Assembly (NCBI GenBank): GCA_000436035.1
Contig: FR893235.1
Location: forward strand, 5,045 to 69,044
From: Prevotella sp. CAG:732
Lineage (GTDB): Bacteria; Bacteroidota; Bacteroidia; Bacteroidales; Bacteroidaceae
DNA length: 64,000 nucleotides
Direction: 5' to 3'
Below are positions 1-10,259 of this stretch, one piece after another. The position numbers and the translations under genes are program-made. Every line of letters starts with the position of its first letter. The first letter of the stretch is position 1. The notes under the pieces are model-generated. The model was not told the DNA's origin and made no database searches. It was given only the letters and a program-made list of their open reading frames with translations.

Positions 1-1
1 G

Positions 2-3000
2 ATACAGGCACGCAATATCCAAGCCAAGCATTTCTTGCCCAAGCAAGATCTTTATTCCTTTACCGGTGATGTCGAAGCCTCTGGCGTCGGCACCGATTTC
101 TTGTCTCCTCGTACCCGAATGAAGGCGAAGGCAAGGGTCGCCTCTGTACATTATGGCAAGTACAAGATAGGCAACTTGTTGGCGGTAGCCAATATCGCCA
201 ATGGCAAAATCCACGCTGACGTGGATAGCAAGAATGACTATCTCAAGGGATTGGTGAGCCTGGATGCATTGACCAATAGCAAAAATATCCAAGCCACGGT
301 GACAGCAGATGTGCGCCATGCCGATCTCTATCGTTTCCAAATCACACAAGTGCCGATGATGGCTGCCCTCTGTGGCCATGTAGATGTGAATACCGACTTG
401 GGCGAAAACTATAATGTGCAGGCTTCCATCGGTGACATCACCTTGCGCACGAAAGAGAAGACCTATCGACCAGTGGATGTGCTGGTGGATCTCTATACCC
501 GCCGTGATACGACCCATGCGATAGCTGACTGTGGCGACTTTCATCTCAACATGGATGTGCATGGTGGCTACAAGTCGCTGCTGAAGACGGTGGATGGCTT
601 GACTACCGAACTGGCAACCCAGATGAAGGAACGCCGCATCGACCAAGTGCGTATCCGTCGCCAGTTCCCTTTGGGACATATCTATCTCTCCACTGGCAAG
701 AGTAACTTCATTTCTCGCTTCATCGAATACTGCGGTTATCAGTTTAAGTCGGTGGAGATGGACTTGAATGCCTCGCCGATAGCTGGCTTGAATGGTTATC
801 TCAACATCGATTCCCTGGTAGCTCAGGGCATCCAACTCGATACCATCCGTGCGCTCATCCATACCCAGGGGGATACCATCAAGTATTCTGCACGAGTGCA
901 GAACAACAAGCAAAATCCGCAATACACCTTCCGTGCCTTGGTGGATGGCGAGTTGCAGGAGCGTGGCTCCAATATCGCCGCCAAGATATATGATGCCAAC
1001 AACAAGTTGGGCGTGGATGTCGGTTTGGCAGCCATGATGCAAGACAATGGCATCAAGGTGTCGCTGATAGATACGCATCCTATCTTGGGCTACAAGAAGT
1101 TCACTGCCAATGATGACAACTACTTGATGTTGCGAGATGACCAGCGTGTGTCTGCCAACTTGATATTGAAGGCGGCGGGCGACATGGGACTTCGCATCTA
1201 TTCGGATGATGACAATGAGGATGCCTTGCAAGACATCACCGTCAGCTTGAGCAACTTCAACCTCGACAAGGTGTTGAGCGTCATCCCTTACATGCCAGAC
1301 ATTGAAGGCATCATGGACGGTGACTTCCACGTCATCCAAACCAAAGAGGAACTCTCCGTGTCTTCCAATCTCAGCATCGCCAACTTGGTGTATGAGAAGT
1401 GTCCGATGGGCAATGTCGGCTCCGAGTTCGTCTATATGCCTAAGAGCGATGGCTCTCACTATGTGGATGGCATTCTCAACTATGAGGGCGAGGATGTAGC
1501 CACCGTGAAGGGTACCTATCGCTCCGAGGGGGCAGGCTATCTGGATGCCAAGGTGGGCTTGGCGAAACTGCCGCTCCACTTTGTAAATGGTTTTGTGCCC
1601 GACCAAATCATCGGTCTGAAGGGATATGGCGAGGGCGACCTGACCGTGAAAGGTTCTTTGGACAAGCCTCATGTGGAAGGTGAAGTATATCTCGACTCCG
1701 CTTATCTCGTGAGCGAGCCGTATGGTGTCTCGATGCGATTCGACGATGACCCTGTGAGAATCAGCGACAGCAAGTTGCTCTTCGAGAACTTCATGATGTA
1801 TGCCAATAATGAGAGTCCACTCACTGTGCAGGGAAGTCTCGACTTCTCCAACCTCGACCGTATGATGCTCGACGTGAAGATGCGTGCGCAAAACTTCCTG
1901 CTCATTGATGCCAAGGAGAATTTGCGCTCGGAAGCATTCGGCAAGGCTTATGTCAACTTCTTCGGTATGATGAAGGGACCGCTTTCGAGTCTTCGCATGC
2001 GAGGAAAGTTGGATGTACTGGGCAACACCGATATGACCTATATCTTGCGAGAGTCGGAACTTTCTACCGACAACCAGTTGGATGAGCTCGTGAAGTTCAC
2101 TGATTTCAAGAATGGCAAGGAGGAACCAGTGGTACGCCCTGCCATCAAAGGTTTCGATATGTTGCTCAGCATGTCGATAGACGAGTCGGCTCGCATCCTC
2201 TGTGCCTTGAATGCCGACCAGACCAACTACATTGACCTCATGGGCGGTGGTGACCTCCAGATGACATACAATCCGACGGAGAGCATCCAACTGACCGGTA
2301 AATATACTCTCAGCAATGGTGAGATGAAGTATTCGCTCCCAGTGATTCCGCTCAAGACCTTTACCATCCAGGACGGAAGTTACATCGAGTTTACGGGCGA
2401 TCCATTCAACCCAACACTGAATATCACGGCGACAGAAAACATGAAGTCAACGGTGAATGAGGGTGAGGGAACCGGTCGCTCAGTGGATTTCGTGTGCGGT
2501 GTGCAACTCACGCAGACCTTGAGCAAGCCGGGTATCCAGTTTATCGTCTCCGCTCCAAACGACATGACGATGCAGGATGAGTTGAACACCATGAGCATCG
2601 AGGAGCGAGGCAAGATAGCCGTCACCATGTTGGCATCGGGTATGTATCTGGCAGGTGGCAATACCAGTGCCTTCTCTATGAACAATGCATTGAGCAGCTT
2701 CCTCAATTCCGAAATCAACAATATCGCTGGTTCTGCCATGCGCTCATTGGGACTCGATGTGGGCATGACGGTAGATAACTCGATGAATGCGGCAGGCGGC
2801 TTGCATACCGACTACAACTTCAAGTTTGCCAAGCGATTCTTCAACAACCGATTGAGTTTCAGCATCGGCGGACAGGTTTCTACGGGTGCGGAACTGGAGA
2901 ACGCCAGCAACAATGACGCTTTCTTCAATAATGTCGAATTGCAGTATCGTCTCAATGAAGGCGCTTCGCAATACATCCGTGCTTTTTACAACAACAATAC

Positions 3001-3208
3001 CTACGACTGGTTGGAGGGACTGATAGGTGAGTATGGTGTCGGTTTCATGTGGCGCAGGAAGTTGTCTCGCTTCTCCGACATCTTCCGCTTTAAGAGCGAC
3101 AAGCAGGCTTTGCCAGTGATGAAGCCGGATACTGCCGTGCAGAAGAAGACGACGGATAGTGTGCAAACCAAGCCGAGATTCTTCGACCCATTGAATGAGA
3201 AGAAGTGA
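2..3208 (+). CDS. tamB: TamB-like translocation/assembly protein (DUF490), 5' end outside window
   Basis: The frame is open from the first bases of the window, so this is the C-terminal part (about 1,068 residues) of a longer gene. The sequence is long, repetitive and beta-rich, with alternating hydrophobic residues as in the periplasm-spanning TamB/AsmA-like groove. The last 300 residues hold the conserved DUF490 region, including the stretch SIEERGKIAVTMLASGMYL and a beta-barrel-like C-terminus. TamB proteins link the inner membrane to an Omp85 partner and act in outer-membrane protein or phospholipid transport. The partner gene, tamL, starts at or just after the stop codon, which supports the assignment. 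The first TTG at 35 is only an apparent start. Confidence 0.88.
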   Translation: MQARNIQAKHFLPKQDLYSFTGDVEASGVGTDFLSPRTRMKAKARVASVHYGKYKIGNLLAVANIANGKIHADVDSKNDYLKGLVSLDALTNSKNIQATVTADVRHADLYRFQITQVPMMAALCGHVDVNTDLGENYNVQASIGDITLRTKEKTYRPVDVLVDLYTRRDTTHAIADCGDFHLNMDVHGGYKSLLKTVDGLTTELATQMKERRIDQVRIRRQFPLGHIYLSTGKSNFISRFIEYCGYQFKSVEMDLNASPIAGLNGYLNIDSLVAQGIQLDTIRALIHTQGDTIKYSARVQNNKQNPQYTFRALVDGELQERGSNIAAKIYDANNKLGVDVGLAAMMQDNGIKVSLIDTHPILGYKKFTANDDNYLMLRDDQRVSANLILKAAGDMGLRIYSDDDNEDALQDITVSLSNFNLDKVLSVIPYMPDIEGIMDGDFHVIQTKEELSVSSNLSIANLVYEKCPMGNVGSEFVYMPKSDGSHYVDGILNYEGEDVATVKGTYRSEGAGYLDAKVGLAKLPLHFVNGFVPDQIIGLKGYGEGDLTVKGSLDKPHVEGEVYLDSAYLVSEPYGVSMRFDDDPVRISDSKLLFENFMMYANNESPLTVQGSLDFSNLDRMMLDVKMRAQNFLLIDAKENLRSEAFGKAYVNFFGMMKGPLSSLRMRGKLDVLGNTDMTYILRESELSTDNQLDELVKFTDFKNGKEEPVVRPAIKGFDMLLSMSIDESARILCALNADQTNYIDLMGGGDLQMTYNPTESIQLTGKYTLSNGEMKYSLPVIPLKTFTIQDGSYIEFTGDPFNPTLNITATENMKSTVNEGEGTGRSVDFVCGVQLTQTLSKPGIQFIVSAPNDMTMQDELNTMSIEERGKIAVTMLASGMYLAGGNTSAFSMNNALSSFLNSEINNIAGSAMRSLGLDVGMTVDNSMNAAGGLHTDYNFKFAKRFFNNRLSFSIGGQVSTGAELENASNNDAFFNNVELQYRLNEGASQYIRAFYNNNTYDWLEGLIGEYGVGFMWRRKLSRFSDIFRFKSDKQALPVMKPDTAVQKKTTDSVQTKPRFFDPLNEKK

Positions 3209-3230
3209 AGCTTTCGCTAGATTACAAGAA

Positions 3231-5633
3231 ATGATGAAAAGAAATAGACTATACCTTATTATATATATATGGGCACTACTCTTGGCGATGCCCATGCTTT
3301 GGTCGTGCTCTTCCACCAGTGCATTGAAGGAAGGCGAACAGCTCTTTACGGGATTGAAGCCTATCGAATATGTCAACTACGAGAAGTCGTCTTATGCCGA
3401 CACCACCATCTTGGAAATGGAAAACGTGCTGGCGTCGGCTCCGAATGGTGCACTCTTCGGAAGCAGCTATTATCGTATGCCTTTCCCTGTGCGTCTGTGG
3501 GTATGGAATGCTTTCTCGCAGTCGGATGGTGCTATCGCCAAGTGGATTACCAAGGCTTTTGGATCAAAGCCAAAGTTGATGAACAATGTCAATCCGCAGC
3601 TCCGTGCGCAGGTGGCTCAGAACCAGCTCGCCAAGTTTGGCTATTTCAATAGTAAGGTCTCCTATGACGTCATCACGGGCAAGAATCCGAAGACGGCAAA
3701 GGTGGCATATCAAGTGGATTTCGGTCATCTTTGGACATTGGATAGCATCCAGTATCTCGGTTTCCCTGAGGCAGGCAAGCATCTTCTCGATTCCACCTTG
3801 TCACTGGCGGTTATCAAGAAGGGCGATCCTTTCAATGTGTCCAAGTTGGAGCAGGAGCGCCAGCGCATCACCCGACTTTTCCGCAACAATGGATATTATT
3901 ATTACAAGAATGGCTATGCCTCTTATCTGGCAGACACCTTGAGCGCGCCAGGCAAGGCGCAAGTGCGCTTGGTGATGGCGGATAGCATCGACACCATGGT
4001 GAACAATCGCTATTATATTGGCAACGTGAAGTTCAACTTCCGTAAGCAGTTCAATGAGGAATTGAAAGACTCCTTTGTTCGTGGCAAGTTGGGCTTCTTC
4101 TACAATGGTCGCAAGATTCCGATTCGACCAGGTATCGTCTTGAAAGACTTGAAACTCTTCCCACGCCGCCTTTACAAGGTAGAGAACGAGGAGGCGGCGA
4201 AGCGTCATCTCCAGTCGATGGGCTTGTTCAGTTATAGCAGCATCCAGTTTACGCCTCGCAACGAGCTTGCATTGGAGCAGCATCTCGCTGATGGCTGTGC
4301 GGTGTATAGCGATACCTTGGATGCACAAATCGACTTGGTGTTCGACAAGCCATACGACTTCTATGTGGAGGCGAATGGCAAGGGCAAGACTACCGGACGA
4401 GTCGGTCCGGAGTTGGTGGTCGGTCTCACCAAGCGCAATGCTTTTAGAGGTGGCGAGAAACTCGACATCAACCTGCATGGCTCTTATGAGTGGCAGACCA
4501 TCAACAAGACGGGCGCCAAGGCTACCCATATCAATAGCTATGAGTATGGTTCGGATGTCGCCCTGGTTTTCCCACGCCTCATCACCCCTTGGAATCTCTT
4601 CCGTACGATGTCGCAGAATGAGCGCCGTTTCCGTCAGGGAAAATATCCACGCCGATATTATGGTACGCCAACCACCACGGTGAAAGCATCCATGAATGTG
4701 CTCAACCGTGCTTCTTACTTCCGCCGCCATGTGGTGTCGGGAGAACTGACCTACGATTGGGCGACCTCGGCTCAACATCATCATTCGTTCAGTCCATTGG
4801 TACTGTCTTATGAGTACATGAACTCTCGTTCGGCAGCCTTCGATAGCATCATCTCGCAGCATCCTTATCTTCAGATTTCGATGCGCGACCAATTTGTGCC
4901 GAAGATGTCGTACACCTATACCTATAATAGTCCGCTCGACTATCGCAGTCCTATCACCTGGTCCACCACGGTGAGTGAGGCAGGTAATATCTTGGCTACG
5001 GGTTATATGATAGGTGGCAGAAAATGGAACGAGAAGGACAAGCAGATGTTCCGCAATCCATTCGCGCAGTTCTTGAAGTTGGAGACCGACTTCGTGAAGT
5101 CTTGGCGATTGACGGAGACATCCTACTTGGTGGGACATGTCAATGCCGGTGTGATTTGGAGCTACGGCAATACCGAGAAGGCACCTTATTACGAGCAGTT
5201 TTATGTAGGAGGTGCCAACAGCATCCGTGCCTTCAATGTAAGAAGCATCGGACCGGGTAAGTATCAGCCAGCAAATAGCCGCTATTCATATATCGACCAG
5301 ACGGGCGACATCAAGTTTGTTGCCAATGTGGAGTATCGTCCTAAACTTTGGGGTGATCTCTATGGTGCCGTCTTCCTCGACATGGGTAACGTCTGGAATA
5401 TGCACGAGCAGGAGTACAGTCCTAACGGCAAGTTTGAGGCGAGAAACTTCTTCAAGCAGATGGCTGTGGGTACAGGTGTCGGTGTGAGATATGACATGGG
5501 TATGTTTGTGATTCGTCTGGATTGGGGCGTAGGACTTCATCTGCCATACGACACCAGCAAGAAGGGCTTCTATAATATCGAGCGATTCAAGGACTCGCAT
5601 AGTTTGCATTTGGCTGTCGGCTATCCATTCTAA
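3231..5633 (+). CDS. tamL: TamL: Omp85/BamA-family outer-membrane lipoprotein
   Basis: About 800 residues. The N-terminus MMKRNRLYLIIYIWALLLA ends in a lipobox, LWSC, so the mature protein should be lipidated. POTRA-like repeats follow (about residues 30-330), then a 16-strand-type surface antigen barrel closing with aromatic-ended strands and the C-terminal AVGYPF. It is the lipidated TamA counterpart found in Bacteroidota and works with TamB in the outer membrane. An ATG at 3195 would overlap tamB by 14 nt and add 12 charged residues in front of the signal peptide; the ATG at 3231 (or 3234) gives a normal lipoprotein signal, so I prefer it. It is probably translated from the tamB mRNA. Confidence 0.88.
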   Translation: MMKRNRLYLIIYIWALLLAMPMLWSCSSTSALKEGEQLFTGLKPIEYVNYEKSSYADTTILEMENVLASAPNGALFGSSYYRMPFPVRLWVWNAFSQSDGAIAKWITKAFGSKPKLMNNVNPQLRAQVAQNQLAKFGYFNSKVSYDVITGKNPKTAKVAYQVDFGHLWTLDSIQYLGFPEAGKHLLDSTLSLAVIKKGDPFNVSKLEQERQRITRLFRNNGYYYYKNGYASYLADTLSAPGKAQVRLVMADSIDTMVNNRYYIGNVKFNFRKQFNEELKDSFVRGKLGFFYNGRKIPIRPGIVLKDLKLFPRRLYKVENEEAAKRHLQSMGLFSYSSIQFTPRNELALEQHLADGCAVYSDTLDAQIDLVFDKPYDFYVEANGKGKTTGRVGPELVVGLTKRNAFRGGEKLDINLHGSYEWQTINKTGAKATHINSYEYGSDVALVFPRLITPWNLFRTMSQNERRFRQGKYPRRYYGTPTTTVKASMNVLNRASYFRRHVVSGELTYDWATSAQHHHSFSPLVLSYEYMNSRSAAFDSIISQHPYLQISMRDQFVPKMSYTYTYNSPLDYRSPITWSTTVSEAGNILATGYMIGGRKWNEKDKQMFRNPFAQFLKLETDFVKSWRLTETSYLVGHVNAGVIWSYGNTEKAPYYEQFYVGGANSIRAFNVRSIGPGKYQPANSRYSYIDQTGDIKFVANVEYRPKLWGDLYGAVFLDMGNVWNMHEQEYSPNGKFEARNFFKQMAVGTGVGVRYDMGMFVIRLDWGVGLHLPYDTSKKGFYNIERFKDSHSLHLAVGYPF

Positions 5634-5636
5634 GGA

Positions 5637-5732
5637 GCATCGGCTTGCACTCCTAGTCGCATCAGCTTGCACTCCTAGTCGCATCGGCTTACACTCCTAG
5701 TCGCATCGGCTTATACTCCTAGTCGCATTCGC
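5637..5732 (+). repeat. 22-bp tandem array A (4 units plus partial)
   Basis: Four 22-bp units at 5637, 5659, 5681 and 5703, then a partial copy. Each carries the core ACTCCTAGTC and differs from its neighbours at one to three positions. The array begins three bases after the tamL stop codon. The same unit recurs inverted at 34446 and in this orientation at 61525. No spacers lie between units, so it is not CRISPR. The rest of the gap up to 5921 holds only AT-rich promoter sequence. Confidence 0.92.
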
Positions 5733-5850
5733 CAAGCAGATATATTGGAAAATTGCTAGGAATCGGAGAATAAAATGGACAATCTTCTATTTTGTTTGAC
5801 ATAAATTTAAAAAAGACGAAGAAATATTCCGCTGCTCGCTATTTTTTTAT

Positions 5851-5858
5851 TACTTTTG
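5851..5858 (+). promoter_or_regulatory. Bacteroidota -7 box for the nucleotidyltransferase gene
   Basis: TACTTTTG fits TAnnTTTG and lies 63 bp before the ATG at 5922, in AT-rich DNA. It is the only good match in the gap. Confidence 0.55.
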
Positions 5859-5921
5859 CATCCAGATAGAATAGACAATCAATAGAAGTATTCAACTATC
5901 AACTATTAAATAAATAAGAAT

Positions 5922-6833
5922 ATGAAACCAACACTATTGCTTTTGGCGGCTGGCATGGGAAGCCGCTACGGAGGTTTGAAACAGCTCGATGGTTTAGGCC
6001 CTAACGGTGAGACCATCATGGACTACAGTATTTATGACGCTATCCAGGCTGGTTTCGGCAAGATTGTTTTCGTGATCCGCAAGGACTTTGAGGATCAGTT
6101 CCGCGAGAAAATCCTTTCTAAATATGAGGGTCATATCCCAGCAGAACTTTGCTTCCAGGCATTGGACGATCTCCCAGAGGGATTCTCTGTACCAGAAGGT
6201 CGTGAGAAGCCATGGGGTACCAACCATGCTGTATTGATGGCTAAGGACATCATCAAGGAGCCTTTCTGCGTCATCAACTGTGATGACTTCTACAACCGTG
6301 ACTGCTTCATGGTCATCGGTAAGTTCCTCTCTGAGCTTCCTGAGGGTAGCAAGAACCGTTATGCAATGGTAGGTTTCCGTGTAGGCAATACCTTGAGCGA
6401 CAATGGTACCGTAGCACGTGGTATCTGCTCTAAGGATGCAGACGAGAACTTGACTACTTGTGTAGAGCGCACTGAAATCATGCGTATCGACGGTAAGGTA
6501 TCTTACAAGGACGAGGAAGGCAAGTGGGTTGCTGTAGAGGACAACACTCCTGTTTCCATGAATGTTTGGGGCTTTACACCTGACTACTTCGAGCATAGCG
6601 AGGAGTACTTCAAGGAGTTCTTGAGCGACCCTAAGAACATGGAGAACAAGAAGGCTGAGTTCTTTATCCCATTGATGGTCAACAAGCTCATCAACGAGGG
6701 CACAGCTACCGTGAAGGTCTTGGATACTACCAGCAAGTGGTTTGGCGTAACATACGCTGCCGACCGTCAGAGCGTAGTAGATAAGATCCAGAGTTTGATC
6801 GATGAGGGTGTTTATCCTAACAAGCTCTTTTAA
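5922..6833 (+). CDS. Sugar-phosphate nucleotidyltransferase family protein
   Basis: A 303-residue cytosolic protein with the N-terminal nucleotide-binding signature LAAGMGSRYGGLKQ, a form of the GxGxR/K loop of NTP_transferase enzymes such as glucose-1-phosphate uridylyl- or thymidylyltransferases. Further in, VINCDDFYNRD provides the acidic metal site. Such enzymes make NDP-sugars for glycan synthesis. The natural substrate cannot be read from sequence; the short length and lack of a left-handed helix exclude GlmU- and ManC-type enzymes. The stop codon overlaps the next ATG (TAATG), so the two genes are probably translationally coupled. Confidence 0.8.
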   Translation: MKPTLLLLAAGMGSRYGGLKQLDGLGPNGETIMDYSIYDAIQAGFGKIVFVIRKDFEDQFREKILSKYEGHIPAELCFQALDDLPEGFSVPEGREKPWGTNHAVLMAKDIIKEPFCVINCDDFYNRDCFMVIGKFLSELPEGSKNRYAMVGFRVGNTLSDNGTVARGICSKDADENLTTCVERTEIMRIDGKVSYKDEEGKWVAVEDNTPVSMNVWGFTPDYFEHSEEYFKEFLSDPKNMENKKAEFFIPLMVNKLINEGTATVKVLDTTSKWFGVTYAADRQSVVDKIQSLIDEGVYPNKLF

Positions 6834-7870
6834 TGGAGATTAATATTTTATCAGAACAAGAAGCCGCTACCCTCCAAGAGATGATAGCGGCTTCTCAGCA
6901 TATTGTCATCTGCTGCCACAAGTCGCCTGATGGTGATGCGATAGGTTCCTCCTTTGGTTGGGCGCATTATCTGCGCTCTTTGGGCAAGGAATCCAAGGTT
7001 TGCGTGCCCGACTTCATTCCCGACTCCATCAGTTGGCTGCCTAGGGCATGTGGTGAGGTGGTGCGTTACGACAAGCATCCTGAGGAGGTGGCTCAGATTT
7101 TCGAGGAAGCCGACCTTGTGTTCTGTCTCGACTTCAATGGGGCAGGGCGCCTGGACGACATGCAGCATGTGCTCACCTCTTGCAAGGCTAAGAAGGTGAT
7201 GATCGACCATCATCTCAACCCTGAGTTACCTGTCGATTTGCTGGTGTCTCATCCCCACATGAGCAGTACGAGCGAGTTGATATTCCGCATCGTATGGCAG
7301 TTGGGTGGCTTCGGGAAGCTAGGCAAGTATTTCGCCACTTGCATCTATTGCGGTATGATGACTGATACCGGTGGTTTCACTTACAACTCCAACGACCCTG
7401 CGATCTTCTTGATTATCAGTGAACTGCTGACTAAGGAAATCGACAAGGACAAGATTTATCGCAAGGTGTTCAATAATTTCTCTTCCAATGCCATCCGGTT
7501 CCGTGGACACTTGATGGACAGAAAGTTGCATGTCTTCGAGGATTTGCATGCCGCCTTTTATACGGTCACTCGTCAGGAAATGAAGCGATATGGCTTCATC
7601 AAGGGCGATTTGGAAGGATTGGTCAACGAGCCATTGCGCATCCGTGGTATGAAGTTCACCATCTCCCTTCGTGAGGATACCGAGGTGGATGGACGCATCT
7701 TGGTGAGTCTCCGTTCTGTGGATGACTTCCCATGCAACAAGGTAGCATCCGAGTTTTTCAATGGTGGCGGACACCTCAATGCTTCGGGTGGCAGACTGAA
7801 TGCGACGATGGAGGAGGCAGAGCGCATTGCTTGTCAGGCGATAGAGGCGTATGCCCATTTGTTGCGATAG
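6833..7870 (+). CDS. DHH-family phosphoesterase (NrnA-type oligoribonuclease/pAp phosphatase)
   Basis: A 345-residue protein with the DHH domain motifs SPDGDAIGS (about residue 31), DFNGAGR and the signature DHHLNPE, followed by a C-terminal DHHA1 domain ending in the substrate motif GGGHLNASGG. These are the Mn2+ ligands and phosphate-binding loop of bifunctional NrnA enzymes, which degrade 2-5 nt RNA and dephosphorylate pAp; related proteins cleave cyclic dinucleotides. There are no transmembrane segments, so it is not a GdpP-type protein. The ATG shares one base with the previous stop codon. Confidence 0.85.
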   Translation: MEINILSEQEAATLQEMIAASQHIVICCHKSPDGDAIGSSFGWAHYLRSLGKESKVCVPDFIPDSISWLPRACGEVVRYDKHPEEVAQIFEEADLVFCLDFNGAGRLDDMQHVLTSCKAKKVMIDHHLNPELPVDLLVSHPHMSSTSELIFRIVWQLGGFGKLGKYFATCIYCGMMTDTGGFTYNSNDPAIFLIISELLTKEIDKDKIYRKVFNNFSSNAIRFRGHLMDRKLHVFEDLHAAFYTVTRQEMKRYGFIKGDLEGLVNEPLRIRGMKFTISLREDTEVDGRILVSLRSVDDFPCNKVASEFFNGGGHLNASGGRLNATMEEAERIACQAIEAYAHLLR

Positions 7871-7980
7871 ACGGCTCGAAATTTTGTTAAGTATTGGATA
7901 AAGACTAGCGTTGGATGATAATAAGTGATAAATTATAATAAAATCGCCTATTATCTCTCGTTAGTCTGTTATCTTTTTTG

Positions 7981-7990
7981 TACCTTTGCC
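7981..7990 (+). promoter_or_regulatory. Bacteroidota -7 box for the DUF4827 gene
   Basis: TACCTTTGCC, an exact TAnnTTTG match, 26 bp before the ATG at 8016. It implies a short leader of roughly 20 nt. Confidence 0.65.
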
Positions 7991-8015
7991 ACTAAAAAAG
8001 GAATAAAATATCATA

Positions 8016-8735
8016 ATGAAGAAGATTTTATTGATAGTAATGGCAGTCGCCGCCATGTTTTCAATGGTAGCCTGCGATGATACAGAGACATACGCAGACC
8101 TCGTGAAGACTGAGCGTGATTCCATCAGTGCCTTCTTGCGCAATGAGCAGATCACAGTGATTTCAGAGAAGGAGTTCAAGGAGCGCTTTGACAATGGCGT
8201 GACTCCACTTACTGATACCGTCCCAGTTTCCAGGGGAGGAAAGAACGAGTATGTGCTCTTCGAGAGCAATGGTATCTATATGCAGGTGTTGGAACCTGGT
8301 TGTGGTGATTATATCAAGAAGGACCATTCTGAGGAAGTGCTCGTTCGCTTCGATGAGTATTCACTCAATCAGCGTGCCAAGATTTGCGATGCAGCTCTTA
8401 CTTGTAGCAATAACATCCCAGCTTATTCTTACTATGTGGATAAGTTGAGAGTTACCAATACTTCAGGTACTTTCACCGGTCTCTTCGTAGAACCTCTCAA
8501 GAGTGTCTTCGCACTCACTTACAATCAGAGCGGCTATACCTCCTCTGGTGTGAGCGGTACGGTGCCATCTGGATGGTTGACTCCATTCTCTTGGGTGAAG
8601 ATAGGTCGTGGCAATGCTGAGGGCGAGAAACTAGCCCACGTGCGCTTGTTGGTACCTCATACCTATGGTTCTACCACAGCTTCGGGAAGTGTGTACTCCT
8701 GTTTGTATGACATGACATTGCAGAAGGGTCGCTAA
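8016..8735 (+). CDS. DUF4827 lipoprotein
   Basis: 239 residues. The signal peptide MKKILLIVMAVAAMFSMVAC ends in a lipobox with Cys20, so this should be a lipoprotein. The body matches the DUF4827 family of Bacteroidota, which resembles an FKBP-like fold without its enzymatic residues; this family recognition is from memory. No function is established. It has its own promoter box and stands between the phosphoesterase and glmM without overlap. Confidence 0.7.
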   Translation: MKKILLIVMAVAAMFSMVACDDTETYADLVKTERDSISAFLRNEQITVISEKEFKERFDNGVTPLTDTVPVSRGGKNEYVLFESNGIYMQVLEPGCGDYIKKDHSEEVLVRFDEYSLNQRAKICDAALTCSNNIPAYSYYVDKLRVTNTSGTFTGLFVEPLKSVFALTYNQSGYTSSGVSGTVPSGWLTPFSWVKIGRGNAEGEKLAHVRLLVPHTYGSTTASGSVYSCLYDMTLQKGR

Positions 8736-8811
8736 GACTTTTCTGCTTTCTTATTTATAGACATCCCTTATTGATAAGTTATAGACATTTCATTTAAATC
8801 GTAAGATATTT

Positions 8812-10203
8812 ATGACACTGATTAAGTCAATTTCTGGTATCCGTGGTACTATCGGCGGACCAGCGGGCGATACTCTCAATCCGCTCGACATCGTGAAGTT
8901 TACTTCTGCATATGCTACTTTCATTCGTCGCAACGGTGCATCCCAGAGCAACACCATCGTGGTGGGGCGTGATGCACGAATCTCTGGCGAGATGGTGAAG
9001 AACGTGGTTTGTGGCACCTTGATGGGCATGGGCTATGACGTGCTCAACATCGGTTTGGCTACTACTCCTACCACAGAGTTGGCTGTTACCATGAGTGGTG
9101 CTGCTGGCGGTATCATCATCACTGCTTCTCACAATCCACGCCAGTGGAACGCCTTGAAGTTGCTGAATGAGAAGGGCGAGTTCTTGACCAAGGACAATGG
9201 TAACGAGGTGTTGGCTATCGCAGAGAAGGAAGACTTCGAGTATGCGGAGGTTGACAATCTCGGTAAATATACAGAAGACGCTACATTCAACAAGCGTCAT
9301 ATCGATGCTGTCTTGGCATTGAAACTCGTGGATGTAGAGGCTATCAAGAAAGCTCACTTCAAGGTGTGCGTCGATTCCATCAACTCTGTCGGTGGCATCA
9401 TCCTTCCTGAGTTGCTCGATGCGCTTGGCGTAGAGTATAAGTTCCTCAATGGTGAGGCGAATGGTGACTTCGCTCACAACCCAGAGCCACTGGAGAAGAA
9501 CCTCGGTGGTATCATGGACGAGTTGAAGAAGGGCGGTTATGACATGGGCGTCGTGGTCGATCCTGATGTCGATCGCTTGGCGTTCATCTGCGAGGACGGC
9601 AAGATGTTTGGCGAGGAATATACCTTGGTAAGCGTTGCCGACTATGTGCTCAGCAAGACTCCAGGCAACACGGTGAGCAACTTGTCTTCTACTCGTGCGC
9701 TCCGTGACGTAACTGAGAAGCATGGTGGTGTCTATACTGCTGCTGCGGTAGGTGAGGTCAACGTGACTACCAAGATGAAGGACGTACATGCAGTCATTGG
9801 TGGCGAGGGCAATGGTGGAGTCATCTATCCAGAGAGCCACTATGGTCGTGATGCCTTGGTAGGTATCGCCTTGTTCTTGAGCAGTTTGGCACACAAGGGT
9901 TGCAAGGTGAGCGAGCTTCGTGCATCCTTCCCTAACTACTTCATTGCCAAGAATCGTATCGACTTGACACCTTCTACCGACGTGGATGCCATCTTGGTGA
10001 AGGTGAAGGAAATGTATGGTCAGGAGAAGGATGTCCAGGTAACGGACATCGATGGCGTGAAGCTCGACTTCCCTGACAAGTGGGTACATCTCCGCAAGAG
10101 CAACACGGAGCCTATCATCCGTGTATATAGCGAGGCTTCCACCATGGAGGAGGCTGATGCGCTCGGCAAGAAGCTCATGCAGGTGGTATATGATATGCAA
10201 TAA
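8812..10203 (+). CDS. glmM: Phosphoglucosamine mutase (alpha-D-phosphohexomutase family)
   Basis: 463 residues with all four phosphohexomutase signatures in order: the phosphoserine loop TASHNPRQWNALK (Ser about residue 102), the Mg2+ loop DPDVDRLA, the sugar loop GEGNGGVIYP and the C-terminal phosphate loop RKSNTEPIIRVYSEA. The N-terminal SGIRGTIG is the usual start of bacterial GlmM. It converts glucosamine-6-phosphate to glucosamine-1-phosphate for UDP-GlcNAc, peptidoglycan and LPS. Specificity against phosphomannomutase is inferred from GlmM-like loops. Confidence 0.82.
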   Translation: MTLIKSISGIRGTIGGPAGDTLNPLDIVKFTSAYATFIRRNGASQSNTIVVGRDARISGEMVKNVVCGTLMGMGYDVLNIGLATTPTTELAVTMSGAAGGIIITASHNPRQWNALKLLNEKGEFLTKDNGNEVLAIAEKEDFEYAEVDNLGKYTEDATFNKRHIDAVLALKLVDVEAIKKAHFKVCVDSINSVGGIILPELLDALGVEYKFLNGEANGDFAHNPEPLEKNLGGIMDELKKGGYDMGVVVDPDVDRLAFICEDGKMFGEEYTLVSVADYVLSKTPGNTVSNLSSTRALRDVTEKHGGVYTAAAVGEVNVTTKMKDVHAVIGGEGNGGVIYPESHYGRDALVGIALFLSSLAHKGCKVSELRASFPNYFIAKNRIDLTPSTDVDAILVKVKEMYGQEKDVQVTDIDGVKLDFPDKWVHLRKSNTEPIIRVYSEASTMEEADALGKKLMQVVYDMQ

Positions 10204-10259
10204 TTGAAGCGTACTACCACTGAGATAGGTACGTAATCATCAATATTCATCCCATAAAG

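Noticed and set aside
5637..5732. CRISPR array
   Set aside because: The 22-bp units are contiguous with no spacers, and there are no cas genes; the same applies to 34446-34547 and 61525-61625.
8827..10200. A 457-codon open frame opposite glmM, and similar ones opposite tamL (3801-5138), purD (20643-21698) and the DPP-IV gene
   Set aside because: All are shadows of well-supported genes in a genome whose codon use leaves antisense frames open.
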